A stretch of DNA of 25,936 bases. Origin: an uncultured Propionivibrio sp. (GTDB lineage Bacteria; Pseudomonadota; Gammaproteobacteria; Burkholderiales; Rhodocyclaceae). The first letter of the stretch is position 1, and each line of letters begins with the position of its first letter. The position numbers were made by a program, and so were the translations under genes. Shown in pieces: positions 14,614-23,104 of the stretch. The notes under the pieces are model-generated. The model saw only the letters and a program-made list of their open reading frames with translations, was not told the origin of the DNA and made no database searches. The stretch is from NCBI GenBank assembly GCA_938040985.1, contig CALHZD010000151.1:1-25936 (forward strand), read 5' to 3'.

Positions 14614-15492
14614 ATGCCGGAACTGCCTGAGGTTGAGGTGAGCCGCCAAGGATTGCTGCCCTATCTGATTGGGCAACGCATCGAACGCGCCGTTTTTCGC
14701 GTCCCGCGGCTGCGCCGCGCATTGACCGAGGATCTGGCTGCGACGCTGACCGGACGGCGCATTGTCGCCATCGCGCGGCGCGGCAAATATCTGCTGTTCG
14801 ACTGTGAAAGCCCGGCGGCTAGCCGAGGTGTGGTGCGGGATAAAGATGAAACGACTGATAGCGAAAGTCAGCGTGGCTGGCTGATCCTCCATTTGGGGAT
14901 GTCGGGGAGTTTGCGCCTTGTGCCGCCGGGAACGGCCTGGCAGAAGCATGATCATGTCGACCTTGTTTTTGCCGATACCCTCCTGCGTTTCCGTGATCCA
15001 CGCCGTTTTGGGCTGCTTGCCTGGCATCCGGGCGCAGATATTTATGCTCATCCCTTGCTTGCCGCCCAAGGCATCGAGCCGCTTTCCCCGCAATTTGACG
15101 GTGACTGGCTTTACGCTGTCACGCGCCGGCGGACCGCACCGATCAAGCCGCTATTGATGGATAGCCATTTGATTGTCGGCATCGGCAACATCTATGCGGC
15201 GGAGAGCCTGTTCCTGGCAGGGATTTCACCACTGCGCCGCGCCGGTCGCCTGACGCGCGCGCAGTGTGTGCGTCTGGCCGAAGCCGTCCGCATGACACTG
15301 TTGCGTGCGATCGCCGCAGGCGGCAGTAGTGTGCGCGATTATGTGCATAGCGATGGCGGTGCGGGCAGTTTCCAGATGCAATGCGCAGTCTATGATCGCG
15401 CGGGCGCGCCCTGCGTCGTTTGCCGTACGCCGATCCGGTGCGTGCGCCAAAGCGGGCGCAGCAGTTTTTACTGTCCGCAGTGCCAGAAGTAG
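14614..15492 (+). CDS. mutM: Formamidopyrimidine-DNA glycosylase
   Basis: Base-excision repair enzyme that removes 8-oxoguanine and formamidopyrimidines and cleaves the AP site. The N-terminus MPELPEVEV supplies the catalytic Pro2 and Glu3; Lys58 (RRGKYLL) and the zinc finger Cys267, Cys270, Cys287, Cys290 are present, as are the helix-two-turn-helix motif around VGIGNIYAAE and the SSVRDYV stretch. At 292 residues it is longer than the E. coli enzyme (269); most of the extra length is a polar, acidic insertion at about residues 66-87, between the strand after Lys58 and the WLILHLGMSG motif. GGGAGG lies 7 nt before the ATG. Confidence 0.96.
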   Translation: MPELPEVEVSRQGLLPYLIGQRIERAVFRVPRLRRALTEDLAATLTGRRIVAIARRGKYLLFDCESPAASRGVVRDKDETTDSESQRGWLILHLGMSGSLRLVPPGTAWQKHDHVDLVFADTLLRFRDPRRFGLLAWHPGADIYAHPLLAAQGIEPLSPQFDGDWLYAVTRRRTAPIKPLLMDSHLIVGIGNIYAAESLFLAGISPLRRAGRLTRAQCVRLAEAVRMTLLRAIAAGGSSVRDYVHSDGGAGSFQMQCAVYDRAGAPCVVCRTPIRCVRQSGRSSFYCPQCQK

Positions 15493-15735
15493 CGAAGAAA
15501 CGGCGGACGCCGGGTGATTGCGTCCCCGTCAACGCACCGACTGTGGCGTATTACTGTGAACCGGCGGCGATTTTTTCGTATTCATGGGTGTCGCGCATTT
15601 GAAACGTATCGATGCGTCAATTGAATAGGGCATGATGGCTTAAAAAGAATCGTGCTACATTATGGGCAAGGTGTGTTTCATCTTGTTTCCCGTACATTTT
15701 TCTACTTTTTTCCACATTTTCGGCCTTTCTGACTC
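15493..15735. promoter_or_regulatory. Leader region of the dynamin-like gene, ending in a pyrimidine-rich tract
   Basis: A possible promoter is TGATGG (15633-15638), a 17-bp spacer, then TACATT (15656-15661). From about 15672 to the ATG at 15736 the sequence is strongly rich in T and C with several T runs, and has no Shine-Dalgarno-like purine stretch. Confidence 0.4.
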
Positions 15736-17703
15736 ATGACACTCGCCCAGCAATTTGCCGCCTATACGCATTGGCGCTCGCAGCTTGTCGAGGGAATTGA
15801 TCGCTACAAGCGTTGGCTGGCGGAAAACGAGCTTTCCGATGCGCAGACAGAACAGCGTTTTGCCCGCCTACTTGAAAAACTGCACGAAGATCGTCTTTAC
15901 GTCGCGTTTCTCGCTGAATTTTCGCGCGGTAAATCCGAGCTGATCAACGCTGTTTTTTTTGCCGAATATGGTCAGCGTATGCTGCCTTCGACGGCTGGGC
16001 GCACAACGATGTGCCCGACCGAGCTGTTGTGCGATCCCGGAAAAGTGTCTTGTATCGAGCTGTTGCCCGTTGAAACGCGCGGCTCGGGGCTGGGGGTGGG
16101 AGAATATCGACGGTCGCCGGAAGCGTGGAGAACGATTCCGCTTGATATCGAGTCGCCGGAGGCCATGCACGCTGCTTTGCACGCGGTGAGCGAAGTGTTG
16201 CATGTGCCACTGAATGTGGCCAAGGCGCTGGGGTTTGCCCAGAATGCAAGGGATAATCCGGCGCTGGATATCGCCGCAGACGGCTCGGTGGAAATCCCAC
16301 GCTGGCGTCATGCCATCATCAACTTTCCCCACCCGCTGTTACAGCAAGGGCTGGTGATTCTCGATACCCCCGGTCTGAATGCGATTGGCGCTGAACCGGA
16401 GTTGACGCTATCGATGCTGCCTAATGCGGATGCGACTATTTTCGTCCTGTCGGCCGATACGGGCGTCACGTTGTCTGACCTGACCATCTGGAAAGACTAT
16501 ATCAGCGCATCCAGAGGGGGGAGTAAAGGCCGAATGATTGTGCTCAACAAAATCGATGGTCTCTGGGATGAATTGCGCTCGCCCGCTGAAATCAACGCCG
16601 AGATTGACCGCCAGGTGAGTGCCTGCGCGGTGACGCTGGGCGTGCCGACGGCGCAGATTTTCCCCGTCTCAGCGCAAAAAGGGCTGGTCGCCAAAATCAA
16701 CGGGGACGAAGCCTTGTTGGCCCGCAGCCGCATCGGTGCGTTCGAGAATGCTTTGGTTAACAGGCTGATTCCGGCCAAACGTGAGATCGTGCGTGAAAAT
16801 ACGCAAGCCGAATTTGCCGATATTGATCTGCGTGCGCGTAACCTGCTTGAAACGCGGCTCTCCGAGCTACGCGAACAACTCGCGGAGCTGACCGAGCTGC
16901 GCGGTAAAAACAAGGGGGTTGTCGGGTACATGATGAATAAAATCCGTGCCCGCAAGGAAGAATTCGAGGCTGCGCTGGAACGTTATTATGCTGTGCGCAG
17001 CGTGTTTTCCCAGCTCTCGAACCAGTTGTATGGCCATCTGGGCGTCGGAGCGGTGCGTCGATTGGCAACGGCTACGCGCAATACGATGAACGAGGCGAAT
17101 TTTTCGAAAACACTTTCCGATGCGATGAGGCATTTCTTTCTGGTAACACGCGGCAATCTGGATCAGGCCGAGTGCGATGTTCAGGAAATCCACGCCATGC
17201 TCGATGCGGTTTACCGAAAGTTCGCTGTCGAGCATAGTCTCAAGCTGGATACGCCGATTGCCTTCTCACTGGCGCGCTATCAAAGGGAAATCGACCGTCT
17301 GGAATCCTGGTGCGACACCCATCTGAATACGGCGTACCAGTTCGTGACGCATGATAAAACGAGCGTCATGCGGAAATTTTTTGGTGAAATCGCCGTACAG
17401 ACGCGACGCAATTTTGAACGCGCCAACCGCGATGCCGAGCTATGGCTCAGAGCTATCATGGCGCCGATGGAAGTCCAGGTGCACGAACGCCAGAAACAGC
17501 TCAAGCAGCGCCTCAGCAGCATCAAGCGTATTCATCAGGCGACCGAGACGCTGGAAGAACGGATCGACGAACTTCGTCAGAACGAAAGTGATCTGCTTCA
17601 ACAACTGCAAAAAACCGAGCGGATCGCGCAGGACGTGTTGCAGGTATTTGCCCGACAGCCGGCAGATATGCCGGCCGGCGCCGTGCATGCACGGGCGGCG
17701 TAG
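15736..17703 (+). CDS. Bacterial dynamin-like GTPase
   Basis: 655 residues. The GTPase domain (about 55-345) has a P-loop AEFSRGKSELIN (GKS at 65-67), a switch-I-type TTMCPTE with Thr, the G3 motif DTPG (210-213) in LVILDTPGLNA, the G4-type NKID (271-274), and SAQKG as a likely G5. The rest is mostly helical, with coiled-coil-like segments around 355-385 and 575-640. No membrane span is visible, so it is probably cytosolic and perhaps peripheral on membranes like other dynamins. The first P-loop Gly is Ala60; I recall the same AEFSRGKSELIN motif in betaproteobacterial relatives, so this looks like a subfamily feature. It is not obviously the clamp-binding protein CrfC. It may stand alone, 243 bp after mutM and convergent with the ferredoxin gene. 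Physiological role unknown. Confidence 0.88.
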   Translation: MTLAQQFAAYTHWRSQLVEGIDRYKRWLAENELSDAQTEQRFARLLEKLHEDRLYVAFLAEFSRGKSELINAVFFAEYGQRMLPSTAGRTTMCPTELLCDPGKVSCIELLPVETRGSGLGVGEYRRSPEAWRTIPLDIESPEAMHAALHAVSEVLHVPLNVAKALGFAQNARDNPALDIAADGSVEIPRWRHAIINFPHPLLQQGLVILDTPGLNAIGAEPELTLSMLPNADATIFVLSADTGVTLSDLTIWKDYISASRGGSKGRMIVLNKIDGLWDELRSPAEINAEIDRQVSACAVTLGVPTAQIFPVSAQKGLVAKINGDEALLARSRIGAFENALVNRLIPAKREIVRENTQAEFADIDLRARNLLETRLSELREQLAELTELRGKNKGVVGYMMNKIRARKEEFEAALERYYAVRSVFSQLSNQLYGHLGVGAVRRLATATRNTMNEANFSKTLSDAMRHFFLVTRGNLDQAECDVQEIHAMLDAVYRKFAVEHSLKLDTPIAFSLARYQREIDRLESWCDTHLNTAYQFVTHDKTSVMRKFFGEIAVQTRRNFERANRDAELWLRAIMAPMEVQVHERQKQLKQRLSSIKRIHQATETLEERIDELRQNESDLLQQLQKTERIAQDVLQVFARQPADMPAGAVHARAA

Positions 17704-17788
17704 TCATTGATTGCGCCGATATTCGGTACGGCGTGTTCCATCTTGTGCGGAGCGCCAGTCTCTGGAAACCCGTCTCTGGCTCTGGAAC

Positions 17789-18040
17789 TCAGGCGCCGCT
17801 GCTCAGCTGCTCATATTTGGCCCACAGCTGCTCGTCGCTTTCGACACAGTTTTCATCCTTGATGATGGCATCGACCGGGCAGACTTCCACGCATTGCGGC
17901 GTGTCGTAATGGCCGACGCACTCCGTGCACCGGCTCGAATCGATGACATAAATTTCATCACCTTGTGAGATTGCGACATTCGGGCATTCCGGTTCACACA
18001 CATCACAATTGATGCAGTCGTCGGTGATTATCAACGCCAT
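17789..18040 (-). CDS. 2[4Fe-4S] ferredoxin of the Allochromatium (Alvin) / YfhL type
   Basis: 83 residues. Two cluster-binding sets are visible: Cys9, Cys12, Cys15 with Cys54 or Cys19, and Cys38, Cys41, Cys50, Cys54. The extra residues between Cys41 and Cys50 (VGHYDTPQ) and the C-terminal extension containing a ninth Cys (Cys65) mark the Alvin-type ferredoxins, which have very low redox potentials. It is a small soluble electron carrier; the physiological partner is unknown. A purine-rich AAGAGGA lies 8 nt before the ATG. It follows coaD by 31 bp, an adjacency I also recall from Pseudomonas. Confidence 0.93.
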   Translation of the reverse strand: MALIITDDCINCDVCEPECPNVAISQGDEIYVIDSSRCTECVGHYDTPQCVEVCPVDAIIKDENCVESDEQLWAKYEQLSSGA

Positions 18041-18071
18041 GAAGAGAATCCTCTTTCCTTAAAACTAAAAA

Positions 18072-18575
18072 TCAGGTACGCCGTAAGGCCGCCACCTTGT
18101 TGGCCAGACGTTCCTTTACCAGCGGGTGAACAAATTTACCCACATCGCCGCCCAGTGATGCGATTTCACGTACGAAGGTCGCCGAGATGAAGGTAAATTG
18201 CTCGCTGGGGGTTAGGAACATGGTTTCGACCTCGGGATAGAGGTTTCGGTTCATTCCTGCCATCTGAAACTCGTACTCGAAGTCCGAGACGGCGCGCAGA
18301 CCGCGCAGAATAATCTTGGCGCCTTTTTTGTGTAAAAAGTCCATCAGCAGGCCATCGAAGCCGCAGACTTCGATGTTCGGATATGGCGCGAGCACGGCTT
18401 GAGCCATTTCCGTACGCTCATCAAGCGAGAAAAATGGGTGCTTCGTCGGGCTCGCGGCAATGGCGATAATGACGTGATCGAAAATCGCGGCGGCGCGGCG
18501 CGCAATGTCCGCATGTCCGCAAGTGATCGGGTCAAAGGTTCCTGCGTAGATTGCTACCCCTTTATCCAGAGCCAT
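18072..18575 (-). CDS. coaD: Phosphopantetheine adenylyltransferase
   Basis: Fourth step of coenzyme A synthesis: 4'-phosphopantetheine plus ATP gives dephospho-CoA. 167 residues, typical for the family. The nucleotidyltransferase motif GTFDPITCGH (12-21) carries the catalytic His21, and the second signature is present as FISATFVREIA (ISST-like). LRGLRAVSDFEYEFQMA is the family's pantetheine-binding helix. It starts 4 bp after the rsmD stop, which suggests coupled translation. Confidence 0.96.
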   Translation of the reverse strand: MALDKGVAIYAGTFDPITCGHADIARRAAAIFDHVIIAIAASPTKHPFFSLDERTEMAQAVLAPYPNIEVCGFDGLLMDFLHKKGAKIILRGLRAVSDFEYEFQMAGMNRNLYPEVETMFLTPSEQFTFISATFVREIASLGGDVGKFVHPLVKERLANKVAALRRT

Positions 18576-18579
18576 TCGC

Positions 18580-19125
18580 TCAACCCCTCCGCATCAAATG
18601 AAAATACACTTGGCCGGCATGCCCTTGGCGCACGGTCTGCCATGCGCCGCAAACGGACAGTGCCTGTTCGGCTTCGATATAGACCGCCCCGTCATCGGCA
18701 ACCAGGCGCGGCAAAAGTGGTTCGATACGCTCGATCCAGCCTTGCCGGTATGGCGGATCGAGGAAAACCACATCAAAACGAGGTGCTCGCGCATCCCGAG
18801 AGGAGGCGAATTCTAGCGCATCTGCGCGTAAAACCTGAAGGCGCTGATCGGGATCGAGCATGCGCGCATTGGCGGCCAGCGCCGATGCGATTCTGGGGGT
18901 GCGTTCGACCATGATGACACTGGCCGCACCGCGTGAAGCCGCCTCAAACCCCAGTGCGCCGCTGCCGGCAAACAGATCGAGGCAGGTGCGTCCGTCCAGA
19001 CTCTGCCCGAGCCAGTTGAAAAGCGTTTCGCGCACACGATCCGGCGTCGGGCGCAGCCCCTCCGCATCGGGAAAGCGCAAGCGCCGTCCCCGCCACCGGC
19101 CGCCGATGATGCGCAGGCTGTTCAT
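18580..19125 (-). CDS. rsmD: 16S rRNA (guanine-966-N2) methyltransferase
   Basis: SAM-dependent modification of G966 in 16S rRNA. 181 residues, close to E. coli RsmD (198). The N-terminal motif RIIGGRWRGRRL, the RPTPDRVRETLFNWL segment, SAM motif I DLFAGSGALG (50-59) and catalytic motif IV LDPPY (122-126) are all present. It starts 24 bp after the second M16 gene and is followed at once by coaD, a very common gene pair. Confidence 0.96.
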   Translation of the reverse strand: MNSLRIIGGRWRGRRLRFPDAEGLRPTPDRVRETLFNWLGQSLDGRTCLDLFAGSGALGFEAASRGAASVIMVERTPRIASALAANARMLDPDQRLQVLRADALEFASSRDARAPRFDVVFLDPPYRQGWIERIEPLLPRLVADDGAVYIEAEQALSVCGAWQTVRQGHAGQVYFHLMRRG

Positions 19126-19149
19126 GAACGCATGATGTGCGTTTTATTT

Positions 19150-20478
19150 TTACCCGGCCCCCACCAGCACCGTGACCAGGCGCTTGAGATCGACGTGGCG
19201 GGCAAAGGCGGCCTTGATGTCGGCAGCGGTCACTTTCTCGATGTTTTCCGCATAGTGATCGAGATAATCAAGGGGCAGACCGTAGAAACCAATGATCGCC
19301 ACGTTGTCGAGGATTTTACGGTTGGTGTCCAGATTCAGCGGAAAGCTGCCAATCAAATTTTGTTTGGCAGCCTTGATTTCAGCTTCATTCGGGCCATCGC
19401 GCAAAAAGTCGGTGAGTACTTTGCGCGTGAGTGCCAGCGCCTCATTTGCCTGCGTTTTCTTGGTTTGCAAATTGATGCGAAACGGACCGGGGTGCGTCAT
19501 CGGAATGAAGTAACTATGGACGTTGTAAGCGTAACCGCGCATTTCCCGCACCTCTTTCATCAGACGCGACACGAAACCGCCACCGCCCAGCGTGTAGTTG
19601 CCGACCTGCAAGGCAAAAAAGTCCGGGTCGCCGCGTTTGAGCGCCTGCGTGCCAAGCATCAGGTGAGCCTGTGCCGACGAGGGGTGCGCGATGCGTTCCT
19701 CTTTGCCGGATAGGGGTGTCGGCGAGGCGATCGTTGCCGTCTGCTCACTGGCCGGTAGCGCCTCGGTCAGGTGCTGTGCCAAGGTTTCGGCCTGTGCCCG
19801 CGTTACGTCGCCGACGATCGATACGACGGCGCGCCGGGCGGTGAAATGCTGGCGGTGATACTCGACCAAATCGTTGCGCTGCACGGCGGCCACGGATTCC
19901 GGCGTGGCCGAGACGCCATAAGGATGGTCGGGGTAGAGCGCCGCCCAGAATGCCCGGTTGGCAATCGTATCGGGCTGTGTCAGCGATTCCTTGAGCGCGG
20001 CGACTGAACGCGCCTGTTCGCGTTCAAAGACGGCTTCCGGAAACTGCGGCGTGCTCAGCACGGCGCGTAGCACGTTAAGTGCCGGCGTACGCTTGTCTTC
20101 AGCCGAAAGTGTGCGCAGGCCGATCGAGGCACGCTCGCGGTCGATGTCGCCAGAGAGCATTGCGCCCAGATCGGCCAGCCGGTTCGAAATCGCGGTTTCA
20201 TCCATGCCCTCTGCACCGAGATCGATGACCGTCTGGGTCAGCGCGGCCGTCCCGGCTTTTCCCGGCGGATCGTAGGTCGTGCCGGCGGCAAAATCGATCT
20301 GGACGTCGAGCATCGGCAGGGCGTGCGTCTCGACGAAGAAGACACGCGCGCCGGAAGGCGCCGTCCAGTGCTGGATGGCGATGCCTGCCCGCGCCAGCGG
20401 CAGGTTCAGGCAGAGCAGGGCGCAGAGCAGCGCTCTGGCGAGGAGCAGGGAGAAGCCGAAAGGTTTGGAATGTTTCAT
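19150..20478 (-). CDS. M16-family protein, probable non-catalytic partner
   Basis: 442 residues from the chosen ATG, with a signal peptide (hydrophobic about 8-28, ending near LARAG), so it should be periplasmic. The fold pattern is that of M16B peptidases, but where the zinc motif HxxEH belongs the sequence reads GKAGTAALTQTVIDLGAEG, with no metal ligands. The REMRGYAYNVHSYF stretch matches the Arg/Tyr region that non-catalytic M16 subunits contribute to substrate binding. It lies just downstream of an M16 gene with an intact HLLEH, so the two probably form a heterodimer like mitochondrial processing peptidase; that is inferred from family precedent. The frame extends to a TTG at 20493. I chose the ATG at 20478 because CGGA lies 8 nt upstream and it gives a normal signal peptide. 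Confidence 0.88.
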   Translation of the reverse strand: MKHSKPFGFSLLLARALLCALLCLNLPLARAGIAIQHWTAPSGARVFFVETHALPMLDVQIDFAAGTTYDPPGKAGTAALTQTVIDLGAEGMDETAISNRLADLGAMLSGDIDRERASIGLRTLSAEDKRTPALNVLRAVLSTPQFPEAVFEREQARSVAALKESLTQPDTIANRAFWAALYPDHPYGVSATPESVAAVQRNDLVEYHRQHFTARRAVVSIVGDVTRAQAETLAQHLTEALPASEQTATIASPTPLSGKEERIAHPSSAQAHLMLGTQALKRGDPDFFALQVGNYTLGGGGFVSRLMKEVREMRGYAYNVHSYFIPMTHPGPFRINLQTKKTQANEALALTRKVLTDFLRDGPNEAEIKAAKQNLIGSFPLNLDTNRKILDNVAIIGFYGLPLDYLDHYAENIEKVTAADIKAAFARHVDLKRLVTVLVGAG

Positions 20479-20526
20479 CGCAATCATCCGCAAGCGTTTT
20501 CTTTTCAGGTGGCGTTTCAGACCATG

Positions 20527-21930
20527 TCAATGGCGGGTGGGAATCGTGCTCTTGCGCGGCGTCTTGGGCAGGGGCTGCGGATCAAGTTCCGCGACGGTCA
20601 GCCGATCGTCACGAAAATATTTCTTGACGACCTCGCGCACCTGTTCGGCCGTGACGGCCTGCAGTTTTTCAAGAATGCGGGCCTCTGCCGTATAAGGGAT
20701 ACCGGCGGTTTCCAGCTGACCGATTTCCATGGCTTGTGCAAACATGGAATCGCGTTTGTAAATTTGGCTCGCGACAAGTTGCGCCCGCGCCCGCGCCAGC
20801 TCTTCGGCGGTAACGCCTTCGCTGGCGATGCGCATCAATTCGGCGCGGAAACCGGCCTCCAGTTCGGTGCGCGTTTTACCTTCGCTCGGCGAGCCGACCA
20901 GATAGAACAGCCCCGGCCCGCGTGAAATGGCGTCGTAGCTTGTGCCGGCGCTGACCGCGAGCCGCTGCTCGCGTACCAGACTGCGCGTGAAGCGCGCCGC
21001 GTCATGGCCGTCGAGCACTGCCGCCAGCATTTGCAGCGCATACGGTTCGGTGTCCTTCTCGACATCGCGCAATACCGGCGTTTTATAGGCCAGAGCGACG
21101 ACGGGCAGTTCAGCAGGCGCCTTGACCGTCAGGCGGCGGATGCCATCCTGTGCCGGTTCGATCTGCGGCTTGCGTTCCGGCAAGGTGTGCGGCCGGATGG
21201 GGCCGTAGTGTTTTTCGGCCAGCTGAAAGACCTCGCGGTGGTCAACATCACCGACGACGACGACGAAGGCGTTGTTCGGTGCGTACCAGCGTTCGTACCA
21301 GGCGCGCGCATCGCGCACGGTCATGTTCTCCAGATCGTTCATCCAGCCAACGACCGGCGTGCGGTAGGGATGCGCCTGAAATGCCGTTGCCGTCAGTTGC
21401 TCGAAAAGCCGTGCCTGCGGCTGGTCGTCGGTACGCAGGCGGCGCTCTTCCATGACGACCTTGATTTCCTGTGCATACTCTTTCGGATCGAGCGTGAGAT
21501 GGCGCATGCGATCGGCTTCCAGACGCATCATCTGCGCCAGTTTCTGTTTGGGGATCTGCTGAAAGTACGCCGTGTAGTCCTTGCTGGTGAAAGCGTTGTC
21601 GCGCCCGCCCGCTGCGGCGACGAGACGGCTGAATTCGCCGGCGCCGACGCTCGGCGTGCCCTTGAACATCATGTGCTCCAGCAGATGCGCTACGCCCGTC
21701 GTACCGTTATGTTCGTCCATACTGCCGGCGTGATACCAAACCATGTGCACGGCTGTCGGCGCGCGCCGGTCTTCCTTGACGATGATGCGCAGGCCGTTGG
21801 CCAGTTTGTATTCAAACGGGTTGGACAGCGCCGGTTGCGGCAGGCCGGCCAAAGACATGACAAACAAGGTCAGCCAGGCCGTTTGGCGTAAAGAACGATA
21901 TAAATTCCCATGTAATCCAGACATACCCAT
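20527..21930 (-). CDS. M16-family zinc metallopeptidase, catalytic subunit
   Basis: 467 residues with an N-terminal signal peptide (about 1-36, ending PALSN). The inverted zinc motif HLLEH is at residues 82-86 with Glu85 as catalytic base, and the distal zinc ligand Glu lies in VVMEERR (about 161-162). The rest follows the two-lobed M16 fold (YERWYAPNNAFVVVVGDVD, then REQRLAVSAGTSYD). It is likely to degrade peptides in the periplasm together with the neighbouring non-catalytic M16 protein. GAAGG 6 nt upstream supports the ATG at 21930; a second ATG at 21924 is possible. It is the first gene of the leftward set M16, M16, rsmD, coaD, ferredoxin, and diverges from ftsY. Confidence 0.93.
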   Translation of the reverse strand: MGMSGLHGNLYRSLRQTAWLTLFVMSLAGLPQPALSNPFEYKLANGLRIIVKEDRRAPTAVHMVWYHAGSMDEHNGTTGVAHLLEHMMFKGTPSVGAGEFSRLVAAAGGRDNAFTSKDYTAYFQQIPKQKLAQMMRLEADRMRHLTLDPKEYAQEIKVVMEERRLRTDDQPQARLFEQLTATAFQAHPYRTPVVGWMNDLENMTVRDARAWYERWYAPNNAFVVVVGDVDHREVFQLAEKHYGPIRPHTLPERKPQIEPAQDGIRRLTVKAPAELPVVALAYKTPVLRDVEKDTEPYALQMLAAVLDGHDAARFTRSLVREQRLAVSAGTSYDAISRGPGLFYLVGSPSEGKTRTELEAGFRAELMRIASEGVTAEELARARAQLVASQIYKRDSMFAQAMEIGQLETAGIPYTAEARILEKLQAVTAEQVREVVKKYFRDDRLTVAELDPQPLPKTPRKSTIPTRH

Positions 21931-21975
21931 TAATGCCTTCTGTTAGAATCAAAAAATCCAAGAATGGACGTTGGC

Positions 21976-21981
21976 ATTATC
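21976..21981 (-). promoter_or_regulatory. Possible extended -10 promoter for the M16-rsmD-coaD cluster
   Basis: On the minus strand TGAGATAAT reads as an extended -10 (TGn followed by GATAAT), 45 bp before the ATG at 21930. No clear -35, which extended -10 promoters can lack. Confidence 0.4.
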
Positions 21982-22081
21982 TCACCATTTTGACCCCCGG
22001 CATTTCGATGCAGGCGGATCGGCCTTGAAGCCGACAACGGGGCGCAGACAAATTTTTGCAGACTGACAAACGCCGTGTTCT

Positions 22082-23089
22082 ATGTTTAGTTTCTTCAAAA
22101 AATCGGTGCCTCCGGCAGAGGAAGCAACGACGCCAAATGCAACGCAGCAGGCGCCGGCAGAAGCGCAGCCGCCCAAGCTTTCCTGGCGCGAACGGCTGAA
22201 AGCCGGGCTGGCCCGCACGCGCGCCCAGTTCAGCAGCCAGCTTAAATCCGTGTTCTCGCGCGGCAAGGTTGACGATGAATTGCTCGAAGAACTGGAAAGC
22301 CTGCTGCTGACCAGCGATGTTGGCATGGAGGCGACAGAGCATCTGCTCGCGGCGCTCAAGGCGCGCGCCAAGCGGGACGCGCTCGATTCTCCGGCAGCCA
22401 TCCAGCAGGCGCTGGCCGATGCGCTGCTCGAATTGTTGCAGCCGCTGGAGCGGCCGCTCGATACGTTTTCGCCGCGTCCTTTTGTCATCATGGTGGCCGG
22501 CGTCAATGGCGCAGGCAAGACAACGTCGATCGGCAAACTGGCGCGATATTTTCAGTCGCAAGGGCTGTCGGTGTTGCTGGCTGCAGGGGATACCTTTCGC
22601 GCCGCGGCGCGCGAGCAGTTGCAGACCTGGGGCGAACGCAACGGCATTACCGTCATTGCGCAGGAATCAGGCGATCCGGCTGCTGTCGTTTTTGATGCAA
22701 TTTCGGCGGCTAAGGCGCGCGGTATCGACATTGTGCTGGCCGATACGGCCGGACGACTGCCCACGCAGTTGCACCTGATGGAGGAAATTGCCAAGGTGCG
22801 CCGCGTTATCCAGAAAGCCGACCCGAGCGGGCCGCACGAAACCTTGCTCGTGCTGGACGCCAATTTTGGCCAGAATGCCCTGGCGCAGGTACAGGCTTTT
22901 GACAAGGCTATTACTGTCACCGGCCTCGTTCTCACCAAGCTCGATGGCACGGCCAAGGGGGGCGTTGTCGCCGCCATTGCCCGCCAGTGTCCGAAGCCCA
23001 TCCGTTTTGTCGGTGTGGGCGAGGGTATCGACGATCTGCGCCCCTTCATCGCGCGTGATTTCGTCGATGCGCTGTTTGCGCAGGAGTAG
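22082..23089 (+). CDS. ftsY: Signal recognition particle receptor FtsY
   Basis: SRP GTPase that docks ribosome-SRP complexes at the inner membrane for cotranslational insertion. 335 residues. A short Ala/Glu/Pro-rich N-terminal region (about 10-32) stands in for the long acidic A domain of E. coli FtsY. The N domain helical bundle follows (about 33-130), then the G domain with GVNGAGKTT (140-148), GDTFRAAAREQL, DTAGR and TKLDGTAKGG. It is first in the ftsY-ftsE-ftsX cluster, 15 bp before ftsE. The ribosome binding site is weak. Confidence 0.97.
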   Translation: MFSFFKKSVPPAEEATTPNATQQAPAEAQPPKLSWRERLKAGLARTRAQFSSQLKSVFSRGKVDDELLEELESLLLTSDVGMEATEHLLAALKARAKRDALDSPAAIQQALADALLELLQPLERPLDTFSPRPFVIMVAGVNGAGKTTSIGKLARYFQSQGLSVLLAAGDTFRAAAREQLQTWGERNGITVIAQESGDPAAVVFDAISAAKARGIDIVLADTAGRLPTQLHLMEEIAKVRRVIQKADPSGPHETLLVLDANFGQNALAQVQAFDKAITVTGLVLTKLDGTAKGGVVAAIARQCPKPIRFVGVGEGIDDLRPFIARDFVDALFAQE

Positions 23090-23104
23090 GGAGCTGGCGC
23101 TGCA

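Noticed and set aside
19132..19713. Plus-strand open frame of 193 codons opposite the second M16 gene
   Set aside because: Shadow of the M16 reading frame; no ribosome binding site or family resemblance.
21004..21891. Plus-strand open frame of 295 codons opposite the catalytic M16 gene
   Set aside because: Antisense to a gene with an intact HLLEH motif; no recognisable domain.
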